DNA of 60,127 nucleotides, taken from positions 195,267 to 255,393 of the forward strand of contig NZ_MHXN01000009.1 of NCBI RefSeq assembly GCF_001824475.1, read 5' to 3'. Made by a program: the position numbers and the translations under genes. Positions 50,003 to 59,783 of this stretch are shown one piece after another (position 1 is the first letter of the stretch; each line of letters begins with the position of its first letter). The notes beneath the pieces are model-generated. The model had not been told where the DNA came from, did not search any database, and was given only the letters and a program-made list of their open reading frames with translations. The stretch comes from Phenylobacterium sp. RIFCSPHIGHO2_01_FULL_69_31 (GTDB lineage: Bacteria; Pseudomonadota; Alphaproteobacteria; Caulobacterales; Caulobacteraceae).

Positions 50003-50770
50003 TCAGCGCGCCGTGTAGCCGCCGTCGATCACCAGCTCGGAGCCGGTTACGAACTTGGCTTCGTCGGAGGCCAGGTAGACGCAGCCCCAGGCGATGTCGT
50101 CCGGCTCGCCGATGTGGCCGAGCGGATGAAGCGAATCCAGCCCGGCCCGGCCGGCCGGGTCGTCGCCGGCGTCCTTCAGGTAGCCCTCGACCATGGGCGT
50201 CCAGATGAAGCCCGGGTGGATCGAGTTCACGCGGATCCGGTCAGGGGCGTAGATCAAGGCGTCGGTCTTGCTCATCAACCGAACCGCCCCCTTGGAGGCA
50301 TGATAGGGCGGCACGTCGGGTCCGCCGACCAGGCCGTAGATGGAGCTGAGATTGATGATGCTGCCGCCCCCCGCGCGCCGCAGGTGCGGGATGGCGTGCT
50401 TGGTGCAGAAGAACACGCCCTTGACGTTGATCGCCTGGACGAAGTCCCACTCCGCCTCAGTGACCTCGTGGGTCGGTTTGCTGACACCGGCGACGCCGGC
50501 GTTGTTCACCAGGATGTCGATGCGCCCGAAGCGCTGGGCCACCTGGTCCATGACGCGCTGGACGTCCGCTTCCTTGGAGACGTCGAGCGGCCAACTGCAG
50601 GCCTGGAATCCGCGGGCGGCCAGGTCGTCGGCGAAGTCGCCGGCCTCCTTCGTCAGCACGTCGGTGATGGCGACCGCCGCGCCTTCTTCCGCCATGCGCA
50701 AGGCGGTGGCGCGCCCGAGGCCGAGCGCGCCACCCGTGATCACGGCGACCTTGCCTTTGAGCCGGTTCAT
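50003..50770 (-). CDS. Short-chain dehydrogenase/reductase
   Basis: 255 residues, classical SDR. TGGALGLGRATALRMAEEGA binds the cofactor; NNAGVAG, Ser in INLSSIYGLVGG and YHASKGAVRLMSK give the catalytic triad. The C-terminal DDIAWGCVYLASDEAKFVTG and ELVIDGGYTAR are standard. The nearest named groups are glucose 1-dehydrogenase and cyclohexanol/cyclopentanol dehydrogenases; substrate not determinable. GGGAGGACCGACG precedes the ATG. Eight bases separate it from the membrane protein gene. Confidence 0.93.
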   Translation of the reverse strand: MNRLKGKVAVITGGALGLGRATALRMAEEGAAVAITDVLTKEAGDFADDLAARGFQACSWPLDVSKEADVQRVMDQVAQRFGRIDILVNNAGVAGVSKPTHEVTEAEWDFVQAINVKGVFFCTKHAIPHLRRAGGGSIINLSSIYGLVGGPDVPPYHASKGAVRLMSKTDALIYAPDRIRVNSIHPGFIWTPMVEGYLKDAGDDPAGRAGLDSLHPLGHIGEPDDIAWGCVYLASDEAKFVTGSELVIDGGYTAR

Positions 50771-50840
50771 CGTCGGTCCTCCCTTTTGAGGACCACGATA
50801 GGCTGGGCTCAGCGCGCCGCCTTGCGCAGGATCAACGGCG

Positions 50841-51488
50841 TCAGAAGCGGTAGCCTACGCCCGCCGAGAGGACCCAGGGGTTCAGGGTGACCTTGGTCTT
50901 GATTCCGTTGGTGCGATCCACGGCGTCGGTCTCGAAGAACACCTTCTTGGCGTCGAGGTTGATGGTCCACTGGTCGCGCATGGCGATGTCGACGCCTGCC
51001 TGCAGCGCCGCGCCGAAGCCGTCGTCGATGTGGAGGTTGAAGCCGTTCTTGTCCGAGCCGCTGTAGAACAGCATGTAGTTCACGCCCGCGCCCACATAGG
51101 GGCTGACGCGGGCCTGCGGCGCGAAGTGGTACTGCAGGGTCACGATGGGCGGCAGGACCCAGGTTTCCTTGACCTTCACATCGACACCCGGGCCCTTGGC
51201 GCGGACGGTGTGGTTCGTGGTGCCGGCGATGGCTTCCACGGCGATGTTGTCGGTCAGGAAGTAGGTCAGCCCCACCGTCGGCATGACGTCGTAGCTGGCC
51301 TTGGCGCGCAGGCCGGTGGCGGCGCCGGCCAGGGTGACGATCGGGTCGCTGCCGGTCGGCGCAACGTCGGTGACGCGGACGTTCAGGACGATGTCGCCCT
51401 TGGCCTTCGGCTTGAAGTCCTGCGCCTGGGCGACGCCGGCGACCGCGAGCGCGGCGACGAGCGCCGCGGCTCCGAACTTGGTAGTCAT
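50841..51488 (-). CDS. ompW: OmpW family outer membrane protein
   Basis: 215 residues. Signal peptide (FGAAALVAALAVAGVAQAQ), then an eight-stranded barrel of OmpW type: GDIVLNVRVTDVAPTGSD, PTVGLTYFLTDNIAVEAIAG, LPPIVTLQYHFAPQARVSPY, VGAGVNYMLFYSG and the terminal WVLSAGVGYRF with the C-terminal Phe. It would form a narrow hydrophobic channel. OmpW is often induced by oxygen limitation in proteobacteria; an FNR-type box lies 71 bp upstream, inside the 3' end of the neighbouring gene. Confidence 0.93.
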   Translation of the reverse strand: MTTKFGAAALVAALAVAGVAQAQDFKPKAKGDIVLNVRVTDVAPTGSDPIVTLAGAATGLRAKASYDVMPTVGLTYFLTDNIAVEAIAGTTNHTVRAKGPGVDVKVKETWVLPPIVTLQYHFAPQARVSPYVGAGVNYMLFYSGSDKNGFNLHIDDGFGAALQAGVDIAMRDQWTINLDAKKVFFETDAVDRTNGIKTKVTLNPWVLSAGVGYRF

Positions 51489-51546
51489 CTTCTATCCCCT
51501 TCTTGAGCGGCATTGCGCCGCTTGGCGAGGGGTTTGCCAGGGAGGA

Positions 51547-51789
51547 TCAAGCGCGACCTTGATCTGGAACAAACCTAAGCTTCGAAAGCATCCGGGGCCG
51601 AAGCGCCACGACGAACGCGGTGAGCCCCGCCAGGCCGAGGCCCACCGCACCGAAGCACCAGCCGCAATGGGGATGGGGGCTGGCGCCACAGATGACGCCC
51701 AGGGTGCGCATATGCTCTTGGGCCAAATCGGCGGCGAGCGCGGCGCTCGCCGACAGCACCATGCCGGTCAGGGCGGCGCCTAGGCGCAT
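51547..51789 (-). CDS. Small membrane protein with Cys/His loop
   Basis: 80 residues from ATG 51789 (an ATG at 51831 would add 14). Two hydrophobic segments (LGAALTGMVLSASAALA and AVGLGLAGLTAFVVALRP) flank a loop with ICGASPHPHCGWCFG: three Cys and two His that could hold a metal or disulfide. It diverges from ccoN, and both share the FNR-type box at 51885-51898. The OmpW box overlaps its last codons. No family recognised; a role in oxidase assembly is possible by context only. Confidence 0.65.
   Translation of the reverse strand: MRLGAALTGMVLSASAALAADLAQEHMRTLGVICGASPHPHCGWCFGAVGLGLAGLTAFVVALRPRMLSKLRFVPDQGRA
51559..51572. promoter_or_regulatory. FNR/FixK-type box upstream of ompW
   Basis: TTGAT-CTGG-AACAA, one base off the palindrome, 71 bp upstream of ATG 51488 on the minus strand, embedded in the 3' end of the upstream open frame. 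Confidence 0.7.
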
Positions 51790-51884
51790 CACCTGATCTT
51801 CGCTGGGCAGAGGCAGGGCCAATCGTCGCATCCTGAGGGTCTCCGTCTACCGCGCCAGGGTGTCGCAGGCTCGCAAGTCGGTCA

Positions 51885-51898
51885 TTGAGCTAGATCAA
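51885..51898. promoter_or_regulatory. FNR/FixK-type box of the cco operon
   Basis: TTGAG-CTAG-ATCAA, one base off the palindrome, 58 bp upstream of ATG 51957 and placed to activate ccoN. FixK/FNR control of ccoNOQP is well established in alphaproteobacteria. It can also serve the divergent small membrane protein gene. Confidence 0.85.
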
Positions 51899-51956
51899 GG
51901 TGAGCCATTTTGCAGTGCGGCAAAGCAGGCCGTCTCTCTAAGCACCCGTGGGATCC

Positions 51957-53618
51957 ATGACGCAGGCTGCAGCCCGAAGCGACGACGCGCCCTTCGACGC
52001 GATCGCGCTCTACACCTTCACCGGCCTAGCCGCTCTTGCGGCGCTGTTGGCCACAGCATTCACGAAGGATCCGTCCTTCAGGTTCCACGGCTATGTGATG
52101 CTCGTGGGCTTCCTCGTCGCGTTCCTGACGATGACGGTGGGCCTGGGATCCGGCCGGTTCCGGAGCGACCAGAGTCGATACGCCGACGGCGTCGTCCGCG
52201 CCGGGGTCATCGCCACCATGTTCTGGGCCATCGCCGGTCTGGGCGCAGGGGTGGCAGCCGCGGCGCAGCTGAGCTGGCCCAACCTTTTCTATTTCCCTGA
52301 CGCGCCCTGGCTGAACTTCGGCCGGTTGAGGCCGCTGCACACCTCGGCGGTGATCTTCGCGTTCGGCGGCAACGCCCTGATCGCGACGTCCTTCTACGTC
52401 GTCCAGCGGACCTGCCGGGCGCGCCTGGCGGGCGGCGCCTGGCCGTGGTTCGTCTTCTGGGGCTACCAGCTGTTCATCGTCCTGGCGGCCACCGGCTACC
52501 TGGCCGGCATCACCCAGAGCCGCGAGTACGCCGAGCCCGAGTGGTACGTGGACCTGTGGCTGACGATCGTCTGGGTCGCCTACCTGCTGGTCTTCCTGGG
52601 CACGATCTGGAAGCGCAAGGAGCCGCATATCTATGTGGCCAACTGGTTCTACCTGGCCTTCATCGTCACCATTGCGATCCTGCACATCGTCAACAATGCG
52701 GCGATCCCCGTGGGCCTGCTGGAAGCCAAGAGCTACTCCGCGGCCGCCGGCGTCCAGGATGCGCTGATCCAGTGGTGGTACGGCCACAACGCGGTGGGCT
52801 TCTTCCTGACCGCCGGCTTCCTGGCCATGATGTACTACTTCGTCCCGAAGCGGGTGGAGCGGCCTGTCTATTCGTACCGCCTGTCCATCGTCCACTTCTG
52901 GTCGCTGATCTTCATCTACATCTGGGCGGGCCCGCACCACCTCCACTACACGGCCCTCCCGCAGTGGGCCCAGACGCTGGGCATGACCTTCTCGATCATG
53001 CTGTGGATGCCGTCCTGGGGCGGCATGATCAACGGGCTGATGACCCTGTCCGGCGCGTGGGACAAGCTGCGCACCGATCCGGTCGTGCGGATGATGGTGG
53101 TGGCCATCGCCTTCTACGGCATGGCGACCTTCGAAGGCCCGCTGATGTCCATCCGCGCTGTCAACGCCCTCAGCCACTATACCGACTGGACCATCGGCCA
53201 CGTGCACTCGGGCGCCCTGGGCTGGAACGGCTTCATCACCTTCGGCGCGATCTACTGCCTGGTGCCCTGGTTGTGGAAGAAGGAGCGGCTGTACTCGAAC
53301 CAGCTGGTCGAGTGGCACTTCTGGATCGCGACCACCGGCATCCTTCTCTACATCGCCGCCATGTGGGTCTCCGGCATCATGGAGGGCCTGATGTGGCGCG
53401 AATACACGCCGCAGGGCTACCTCGCGAACGCCTTCGTCGAGACGGTCGCGGCCAAGCACATCGAGAACGTCATCCGGACCATCGGGGGGCTCCTGTTCCT
53501 CATGGGCGCGGTGATCATGTCCTACAACCTGTGGCGCACGATCCGCATGCCCAGCACCGCCTCCGCGGAGCTGCCGCTCGTCTCGTCGCCCACCCCGCTG
53601 CTGACCGCGGCTGAGTAA
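51957..53618 (+). CDS. ccoN: cbb3-type cytochrome c oxidase subunit I
   Basis: 553 residues, twelve predicted membrane helices. Catalytic subunit of the high-affinity oxidase that reduces oxygen with haem b and the b3-CuB centre. Haem and copper histidines are in [53 protein letters not shown] and [20 protein letters not shown]. The final cytoplasmic tail is normal. ATG 51957 is used; a GTG 9 nt earlier is an alternative, and neither has a strong ribosome-binding site. First gene of ccoNOQP. Confidence 0.97.
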   Translation: MTQAAARSDDAPFDAIALYTFTGLAALAALLATAFTKDPSFRFHGYVMLVGFLVAFLTMTVGLGSGRFRSDQSRYADGVVRAGVIATMFWAIAGLGAGVAAAAQLSWPNLFYFPDAPWLNFGRLRPLHTSAVIFAFGGNALIATSFYVVQRTCRARLAGGAWPWFVFWGYQLFIVLAATGYLAGITQSREYAEPEWYVDLWLTIVWVAYLLVFLGTIWKRKEPHIYVANWFYLAFIVTIAILHIVNNAAIPVGLLEAKSYSAAAGVQDALIQWWYGHNAVGFFLTAGFLAMMYYFVPKRVERPVYSYRLSIVHFWSLIFIYIWAGPHHLHYTALPQWAQTLGMTFSIMLWMPSWGGMINGLMTLSGAWDKLRTDPVVRMMVVAIAFYGMATFEGPLMSIRAVNALSHYTDWTIGHVHSGALGWNGFITFGAIYCLVPWLWKKERLYSNQLVEWHFWIATTGILLYIAAMWVSGIMEGLMWREYTPQGYLANAFVETVAAKHIENVIRTIGGLLFLMGAVIMSYNLWRTIRMPSTASAELPLVSSPTPLLTAAE

Positions 53619-53629
53619 GGGGCCCGAAC

Positions 53630-54367
53630 ATGTGGAAGCGTCACGAGAAGTTCGAGCGTCACTCGCTCTGGCTCACCATCGGCATCATCATCGTCGTCTC
53701 GATCGGCGGTCTCATCGAGATCGCCCCGCTCTTCTACCTGGAGAGCACCATCGAGAAGGTGCAGGGGGTCCGCCCCTACACCCCGCTGGAGCAGGCGGGC
53801 CGGGACATCTACGTCCGCGAGGGCTGCTACGTCTGCCACTCGCAGATGATTCGGCCCCTGCGCGACGAGGTGGAACGCTACGGCCACTACAGCCTGGCGG
53901 CCGAGAGCATGTACGACCACCCGTTCCAGTGGGGGTCGAAGCGGACCGGGCCTGACCTGGCCCGGGTCGGCGGCAAGTATTCCGACAGCTGGCACCACGA
54001 CCACCTGCGCGATCCGCGCTCGGTCGTGCCGGAGTCCAACATGCCGCCCTACAAGTTCCTGGCTGAAAAGGAACTCGACTACCGCACGATCGAGAAACGC
54101 CTGGCCACCCTGACGGCCGTCGGCGTGCCCTACACCAAGGCGCAGATCGCCAACGCCGCCGCGGACCTGGAGCAGCAGGTCGACCCGTTCGCGGGCGACA
54201 CCTCCGACCTGAAGAAGCGCTACGGGGTCAAGGTCCAGCAGCGCGACTTCGACGGCAATCCGCAGAAGCTGACGGAAATGGACGCCCTGATCGCCTACCT
54301 CCAGGTGCTCGGGACCATGGTCGATTTCCGCACCTACAAGGCGGAAGATCCGAGGAACATGCGATGA
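53630..54367 (+). CDS. ccoO: cbb3 oxidase subunit II (mono-haem cytochrome c)
   Basis: 245 residues. An N-terminal membrane anchor ([20 protein letters not shown]) holds a periplasmic c-type domain with haem motif CYVCH in [17 protein letters not shown] and an axial Met in [12 protein letters not shown]. The usual CcoO blocks [20 protein letters not shown] and [19 protein letters not shown] are intact. It passes electrons to CcoN. GGGGCCCGAAC precedes the ATG, and the stop overlaps the ccoQ start. Confidence 0.97.
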   Translation: MWKRHEKFERHSLWLTIGIIIVVSIGGLIEIAPLFYLESTIEKVQGVRPYTPLEQAGRDIYVREGCYVCHSQMIRPLRDEVERYGHYSLAAESMYDHPFQWGSKRTGPDLARVGGKYSDSWHHDHLRDPRSVVPESNMPPYKFLAEKELDYRTIEKRLATLTAVGVPYTKAQIANAAADLEQQVDPFAGDTSDLKKRYGVKVQQRDFDGNPQKLTEMDALIAYLQVLGTMVDFRTYKAEDPRNMR

Positions 54368-54537
54368 GCAGCCTCACCTACGAGACCGTGGCCACCTTCG
54401 CCCAGCAGGGCGGGACGGTGTTCTTCGGCCTGATCTTCGCCGCCGGCGTCGGATACGCACTCTGGCCGCGCCACAAGCAGGCGTTCCAGCGCCTCGCCCA
54501 ACTCCCGCTTGAAGATGACGAGGCGCCCCATGTCTGA
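54364..54537 (+). CDS. ccoQ: cbb3 oxidase subunit CcoQ
   Basis: 57 residues: [20 protein letters not shown] then a single membrane helix ([15 protein letters not shown]), then the CcoQ-typical tail [20 protein letters not shown]. CcoQ stabilises the oxidase complex. It starts in the ccoO stop (ATGA) and overlaps ccoP by 8 nt. Position between ccoO and ccoP leaves little doubt. Confidence 0.93.
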   Translation: MSSLTYETVATFAQQGGTVFFGLIFAAGVGYALWPRHKQAFQRLAQLPLEDDEAPHV

Positions 54538-55471
54538 GCGCGAAAGAGACGAACACTCCGGCACCGAGACCACCGGCCACGAGTGGGACGGGATCAAGGA
54601 GCTGGACACCCCGCTGCCGCGCTGGTGGCTGTGGGTCTGGTACGGCTCGATGCTCGCCTCGGTGATCTACTGGATCCTGATGCCGGCCTGGCCTGGCCTC
54701 ACCGGCTACACGCGCGGCATCCTCGGAAAGTCCGACCGGGCCGAGGTGGTGGGCGAGCTGAAGGGCCTGGCCGCCCAGCGCCAGGCCGGCGAGAGCCAGC
54801 TGCGCTCCGCAAGCCTCCAGGAGATCGAGGCCGATCCCGAGCTGCAGGCCTATGCCATGCAGGTCGGCACGTCAGTGTTCGGCGACAACTGCGCCACCTG
54901 CCACGGCGCGGGGGGTGCGGGCGGCAAGGGCTATCCCAACCTGCGCGACGACGTCTGGCTCTGGGGCGGCAAGCTGGACCAGATCCGGCACACCATCCAG
55001 GTGGGCGTCCGTTCGGGCCACGCCAACGCCCTGGGGGAGAAGGTCATGCCGGCGTTCGGCCGTGACCAGCTGCTGACCGAGGCCCAGATCGGCGATCTCA
55101 CCGAGTACGTTGTGGCCTTGTCCGGCCGCAAGGCGGACGCTGCGGCCGTGGGCCGTGCGCGTCAGACCTACGCCGACCAGTGCTCGGCCTGCCACGGTCC
55201 GGCCGGGACCGGCGACGCGACCCAGGGCATCCCGAACCTCACCGACGCCGAATGGCTGTTCGGTTCGGATCGGACCGCGATCCACGACCAGATCTTCAAC
55301 GGCCGCAACGGCGTCATGCCCACCTGGGAAGCCCGCTTCTCGCCGGAGACGATCAAGGCGCTGGCCGTGTACGTGCACGCCAACGCCGGCGGGGTCGCCG
55401 AGCCGGTCGCGCCGCCGGCCCCCGCGCCGGTGGCCGGGGACGCCGTCGCCACAGGAGCCGCCGGCCGGTGA
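54530..55471 (+). CDS. ccoP: cbb3 oxidase subunit III (di-haem cytochrome c)
   Basis: 313 residues. The N-terminal cytosolic part (GHEWDGIKELDTPLPRWWLW) and membrane helix precede two c-type domains with CATCH in FGDNCATCHGAGGAGGKG and CSACH in YADQCSACHGPAGTGDAT, plus axial Met residues in KVMPAFGRD and GVMPTWEARF. The Ala/Pro-rich C-terminus is a linker-like extension. ATG 54530 is chosen by the conserved [20 protein letters not shown] start. Overlaps ccoG at its stop. Confidence 0.97.
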   Translation: MSERERDEHSGTETTGHEWDGIKELDTPLPRWWLWVWYGSMLASVIYWILMPAWPGLTGYTRGILGKSDRAEVVGELKGLAAQRQAGESQLRSASLQEIEADPELQAYAMQVGTSVFGDNCATCHGAGGAGGKGYPNLRDDVWLWGGKLDQIRHTIQVGVRSGHANALGEKVMPAFGRDQLLTEAQIGDLTEYVVALSGRKADAAAVGRARQTYADQCSACHGPAGTGDATQGIPNLTDAEWLFGSDRTAIHDQIFNGRNGVMPTWEARFSPETIKALAVYVHANAGGVAEPVAPPAPAPVAGDAVATGAAGR

Positions 55472-56973
55472 CCACCGTCATCAACACCGTCGCCAATCGC
55501 GAACCGCCGGAAGGTCCGGGCCCCGGCCCGCAGTCCGCGGCGGAGCGGGCGCGGGCCAGGGCCAAGGATACGGGCGGCCTCTACAAGCCGCGCGTTCCGA
55601 TCTACCCCAAGCTGGTCCACGGCAAATGGCGGCGGATCAAGTGGGCGCTGCTGATCGCCACCCTGGCGATCTACTACGTCACGCCGTGGATCCGGTGGGA
55701 GCGCCCCGGCGCCCTGCCGGACCAGGCGGTGCTGGTCGATTTCTTCGGCCGCCGCTTCTACTTCTTCGGCATCCAGCTCTGGCCGCAGGAGGTCTATTTC
55801 ATCACCGGCCTCTTGGTGATGGCGGCCCTGGCGCTGTTCCTGGTGACGGCGCTGTTCGGGCGGCTCTGGTGCGGCTACGCCTGTCCCCAGACCGTCTGGA
55901 CGGACCTCTACATCTATGTGGAGCGGATGTTCGAGGGCGACCGCAACGCGCGCATGCGCCTGGCGGCCGCTCCCTGGTCGTTCGACAAGCTCTGGCGCAA
56001 GGGCGGCAAGCATGCGGTCTGGCTGGGCGTGGCCTTCGCCACCGGCGGCGCGTGGATCTTCTACTTCCGCGACGCGCCGACCTTGCTGGCCGAGTTCTGG
56101 ACCGGCAAGGCGCCGATCACCTCCTACATCTCGTGCGCCATCCTGACCGCGACCACCTACGTGTTCGCCGGCCACATGCGTGAGCAGGTCTGCATCTACA
56201 TGTGCCCCTGGCCCCGCATCCAGGGCGCGATGCTGGACGACCACTCCCTCCAGGTGACCTACCGGCGCGACCGGGGCGAGCTGCGCGGGCCGCACAAGAA
56301 GGGCCAAACCTGGGAAGGCCGAGGGGACTGCATCGACTGCCACGCCTGCGTGGTCGCCTGTCCGATGGGCATCGACATCCGCGACGGCCCGCAGCTGGAA
56401 TGCATCAACTGCGGCCTCTGCATCGACGCCTGCGACGAGATCATGGACCGGGTGGGCCGCCCCCGCGACCTGATCGCCTACGACACCGACTTCGCCGTGG
56501 CCGAGCGGGCGGCCGGCCGCAAGCCGTTCTATCAGTTCGTCCGCGCCCGCACGCTCTACTACGCCCTGGCGCTGGTGCTGGTCTCCGGACTGGTCGGCTG
56601 GGGGCTGCTGAACCGCGAGCCTCTCGACCTGCACGCCCTGCGCGATCGTAATCCGATGTTCGTGCGGCTGCACGACGGGTCAGTGCGCAACGGCTACACG
56701 CTGAAGATCGCCAACCGCACCTTCACGGCCCAGACCGTCGAGATCGCCATCGTCGGCGTGCCTGGCGCCCGGCTCAGCGCGCCCGGCGACCCGCCCGGCG
56801 CCGTCGTCCGCACGACCGTGCCGGCGAACGAGGTGCGGGGCCTGCGGGTGTTCGTCACCGCCCCGCCCGGGGCGGCCGAAGCCAGCCTGCCCGCCGTCTT
56901 CACCATCCGCGGCGACAAGGCGAGCGCCGAGACCAAGACCACCTTCCTCACCGGAGCGGAGAGCGCCCCATGA
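55468..56973 (+). CDS. ccoG: cbb3 oxidase accessory protein CcoG (polyferredoxin)
   Basis: 501 residues. Membrane helices at about 62-80, 110-135, 185-205, 215-235 and 365-385 carry two 4Fe-4S ferredoxin motifs: CIDCHACVVACPMGI and CINCGLCIDACDEI. The further conserved Cys pairs are in WCGYACPQTVWTD and CIYMCPWPRIQGAM. It reduces copper during oxidase assembly. GTG 55468 overlaps ccoP (GTGA). The C-terminal Ig-like domain (FTAQTVEIAIVGVPGARLS) is usual. Confidence 0.96.
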   Translation: MTTVINTVANREPPEGPGPGPQSAAERARARAKDTGGLYKPRVPIYPKLVHGKWRRIKWALLIATLAIYYVTPWIRWERPGALPDQAVLVDFFGRRFYFFGIQLWPQEVYFITGLLVMAALALFLVTALFGRLWCGYACPQTVWTDLYIYVERMFEGDRNARMRLAAAPWSFDKLWRKGGKHAVWLGVAFATGGAWIFYFRDAPTLLAEFWTGKAPITSYISCAILTATTYVFAGHMREQVCIYMCPWPRIQGAMLDDHSLQVTYRRDRGELRGPHKKGQTWEGRGDCIDCHACVVACPMGIDIRDGPQLECINCGLCIDACDEIMDRVGRPRDLIAYDTDFAVAERAAGRKPFYQFVRARTLYYALALVLVSGLVGWGLLNREPLDLHALRDRNPMFVRLHDGSVRNGYTLKIANRTFTAQTVEIAIVGVPGARLSAPGDPPGAVVRTTVPANEVRGLRVFVTAPPGAAEASLPAVFTIRGDKASAETKTTFLTGAESAP

Positions 56974-57461
56974 GCCTCGTCCCCAACACCCCCCGGCGGC
57001 CGTTCGAGGTGCGCGGCTGGCACGTCCTTGCGGGCGTCAGCGCCTTCTTCGCCGTGATCATCGCGGTGGATGCGAGCTTCATGGTGATCGCAATCCGGAC
57101 CTTCCCCGGACAGGTGTCGGTGACGCCCTACGAGGACGGCCTGCTCTACAACCGCCGCATCGCCCAGCTGGAGGCGCAGGAGCGGCTCGGCTGGCGCGCC
57201 TCGGCGGGGGCCGAGCCGGGGCAGGTGGCCCTCGAATTCCGTGACCGCGACGGCCGCGCCCTGCAAGGGCTGGCCATCACCGGCCGGCTGCAGCGCCCCG
57301 CCACGGACGCGGGCCGGGTCGAGCTGCGCTTCGTCGAGGACCGCCCCGGTCGCTATGTGGCCCCGGCGGGCCGGCTGGACGGCGCCTGGGATCTCACTGC
57401 CGAGGCGCGAGGGCCGCAGGGCGGGGCCTTCGTCGCCGAGCGGAGGCTTACATGGCCCTGA
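56970..57461 (+). CDS. ccoH: cbb3 oxidase assembly protein CcoH/FixH
   Basis: 163 residues: PRRPFEVRGWHVLAGVSAFF then one membrane helix (AVIIAVDASFMVIAIRTFPG) and a periplasmic beta-domain (VALEFRDRDGRALQGLAITG). FixH interacts with the copper ATPase and oxidase subunits during assembly. ATG overlaps the ccoG stop, and the stop runs 10 nt into ccoI. Confidence 0.93.
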   Translation: MSLVPNTPRRPFEVRGWHVLAGVSAFFAVIIAVDASFMVIAIRTFPGQVSVTPYEDGLLYNRRIAQLEAQERLGWRASAGAEPGQVALEFRDRDGRALQGLAITGRLQRPATDAGRVELRFVEDRPGRYVAPAGRLDGAWDLTAEARGPQGGAFVAERRLTWP

Positions 57462-59620
57462 CCTATGACGCCGCGCGCACGGACCTGGGGGCCTTTCTCT
57501 CCCGGCGCGAGGACGGGCGCAGCAGCCTCGACCTGCTGGTTCCCGACGCCCGCTGCGCCGGCTGCATGGCCAAGATCGAGCGCGAGATGCAGGCCCTGCC
57601 GGGCGTTGCCGCCGCGCGGCTGAACCTCACGCAGAAGCGGCTCACCGTCGAGTTCCGCGCCGGCTCCGGGGACGCGGGCGGCGTGGTCGAGGCCCTGGCG
57701 CGCCTGGGCTATCCGGCGACGCCGTACGATCCCGGACAGGCCCGGGACGCGCATGACCGCGAGGGCCGCCAGCTGATCCTGGCCATGGCCGTCGCCGGCT
57801 TCGGCGTGATGAACACCATGATGTTCTCGGTGCCGATCTGGGCCGGCCTGTTCGGGCAGGAGCTGGGGCCGGCGACGCGGGTCCTGATGATGTGGTTCTC
57901 GGGCATCGTGGGCGCGCCGTGCGCGCTCTACGCGGGCATGCCCTTCTTCCGTTCCGCCTGGCGCTCGCTGAAGGCGCGGCGGGCGAACATGGATGTGCCG
58001 ATCTCCATCGGCGTCATCCTGACGCTGGCGATCAGCTTCTCGGAAACCGTGCTGGGTGGGCGCGACGCCTATTTCGACGCGGCGGTGTCGCTGCTGTTCC
58101 TGCTGTTGATCGGCCGCTGGCTGGAGCATCGCCTGCGCGCCCGCGCGTCGAGCGCGGCGGCGGACCTCCTGGCCATGCAGGCGCCGACGGCCACCCTGAT
58201 CGGCGCCGGCGACGTGCTGACCGCGACGCCGGTGGACAGGGTCCTGCCCGGCGACCTCCTGCTGGTCCGGCCGGGCGACCGCCTGCCGGTGGACGGCGAG
58301 ATCGTCTCGGGCGCGTCCGAACTCGATAACAGCCTCCTGACCGGCGAGACCGCGCCCGTCGCGGTCGCCGTCGGCCAGACCTGCCGGGCCGGCGCCCTGA
58401 ACCTGTCCGGCGCCCTGCGGCTGCGGGCCTCGGCGCGCTCGGCGGACTCCGCCCTGGCCGCCATCGCCCGGCTGGTGGAGATGGGCGCGCAGTCCAAGTC
58501 GAAATATGTGCGGCTGGCCGACAAGGCCGCGGCCATCTACGTGCCGGTGGTCCACACCGTCGCCCTGCTGACGTTCGCCGGCGGCTGGGCGCTGGGCCTC
58601 GGCCCGCGCGAGGCGCTGATCCGGGCCGTCGCCGTGCTGATCGTGACCTGCCCCTGCGCCCTGGGCCTGGCGGTGCCGGCGGTCCAGATCACGGCCTCGG
58701 CCCGCCTCTTCCGGCGCGGCGTCCTGGTGAAGTCCGGGGCGGCGCTGGAGCGCCTGGCCGAGGTGGACCATGTGATCTTCGACAAGACCGGCGTGCTCAC
58801 CCTGGGCCGCCCGCGCCTGAAGGAGACCGCGCCCGCCGCCATCGCCATGGCTGCGCCGCTGGCCCGCGCCTCGCGCCATCCCCTGGCCCATGCCCTGGCC
58901 GAGGCGGCGGGTGACGGCCCCCTGGCCGAGGACGTGACCGAGTATCCGGGCGAGGGTGTCGAAGGGCTCGTCGATGGCCGGCGCTGCCGGCTGGGCAAGG
59001 CCGCCTTCCTGGGCGTGCAGAGCCACGCCGCCGAGACCGAGCTGTGGTTCGGCTTCGAAAACGACATCCGCATCCGCTTCGCCTTCGTCGACCCGCTGCG
59101 GGCCGACGTGGCCGAGACGGTCGCGGCGCTGCGCGCCCGCGGCCTGTCGGCGGAGATCCTCTCGGGCGACCTGCCGGGGCCGGTAGAACGGGCCGCGACC
59201 GCCGCCGGCGTCGTCCAGTGGCGGGCCGGTTGCACGCCGACCGACAAGGCTGCGATCGTCGACGACCTGACCCGCGAGGGGCGCAAGGTGCTGATGGTGG
59301 GCGACGGGCTCAACGACGCCGGCGCCCTCGCCAAGGCGCATGCCGCCATGGCGCCCGGCACGGCGCTGGAGGCGAGCCAGAACGCCGCCGACCTGGTCTT
59401 CTCGGGCGAGAGCCTCATGACCGTCGTGGACGCCGTCGATGTCGCCCGCAGCGCTCGGGGACGGGCCATGGAGAACTTCGGCTTGGCGGCCCTCTACAAC
59501 CTGATCGCCGCGCCGGCGGCCATGCTGGGCCTGGTGAACCCGTTCGTCGCGGCCATCGCCATGTCCGGCTCGTCACTGGTCGTCACCCTCAACGCGCTGC
59601 GCACCGGAGCCCGCCGATGA
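57452..59620 (+). CDS. ccoI: Copper-exporting P-type ATPase CcoI/FixI
   Basis: 722 residues, eight membrane helices. The N-terminal metal-binding domain holds CAGCM in DARCAGCMAKIEREMQALPG. Copper passes the membrane through CPC in TCPCALGLAVPAVQ. Phosphorylated Asp is in VIFDKTGVLTLGRP; HP motif SRHPLAHALAE, TGETAPV actuator and GDGLNDAGALAKAHAAM hinge are all intact. It supplies copper to CcoN from the periplasmic side. It starts 10 nt before the ccoH stop. Confidence 0.96.
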   Translation: MALTYDAARTDLGAFLSRREDGRSSLDLLVPDARCAGCMAKIEREMQALPGVAAARLNLTQKRLTVEFRAGSGDAGGVVEALARLGYPATPYDPGQARDAHDREGRQLILAMAVAGFGVMNTMMFSVPIWAGLFGQELGPATRVLMMWFSGIVGAPCALYAGMPFFRSAWRSLKARRANMDVPISIGVILTLAISFSETVLGGRDAYFDAAVSLLFLLLIGRWLEHRLRARASSAAADLLAMQAPTATLIGAGDVLTATPVDRVLPGDLLLVRPGDRLPVDGEIVSGASELDNSLLTGETAPVAVAVGQTCRAGALNLSGALRLRASARSADSALAAIARLVEMGAQSKSKYVRLADKAAAIYVPVVHTVALLTFAGGWALGLGPREALIRAVAVLIVTCPCALGLAVPAVQITASARLFRRGVLVKSGAALERLAEVDHVIFDKTGVLTLGRPRLKETAPAAIAMAAPLARASRHPLAHALAEAAGDGPLAEDVTEYPGEGVEGLVDGRRCRLGKAAFLGVQSHAAETELWFGFENDIRIRFAFVDPLRADVAETVAALRARGLSAEILSGDLPGPVERAATAAGVVQWRAGCTPTDKAAIVDDLTREGRKVLMVGDGLNDAGALAKAHAAMAPGTALEASQNAADLVFSGESLMTVVDAVDVARSARGRAMENFGLAALYNLIAAPAAMLGLVNPFVAAIAMSGSSLVVTLNALRTGARR

Positions 59621-59775
59621 ACATCGTCATGTTCCTGGCCCCGTTCTCGCTGGGCCTTGGCCTGATGGCGGTCGCCGCGTTCTGGTGGAGCCTCAAGGCA
59701 GGGCAGTACGAGGATCCGGAGGGCGACGCCGCCCGCATCCTGGTCGAGGATCCCGAGGACCGGCCCGCGGCCTGA
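59617..59775 (+). CDS. ccoS: cbb3 oxidase assembly protein CcoS
   Basis: 52 residues: a single membrane helix (FLAPFSLGLGLMAVAAFWWS) and a short acidic tail with QYEDPEGDAARILVEDPE, the CcoS hallmark. Needed for cofactor insertion into the oxidase. ATG overlaps the ccoI stop (ATGA). Last gene of the ccoGHIS group. Confidence 0.93.
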   Translation: MNIVMFLAPFSLGLGLMAVAAFWWSLKAGQYEDPEGDAARILVEDPEDRPAA

Positions 59776-59783
59776 AGCGGGTC

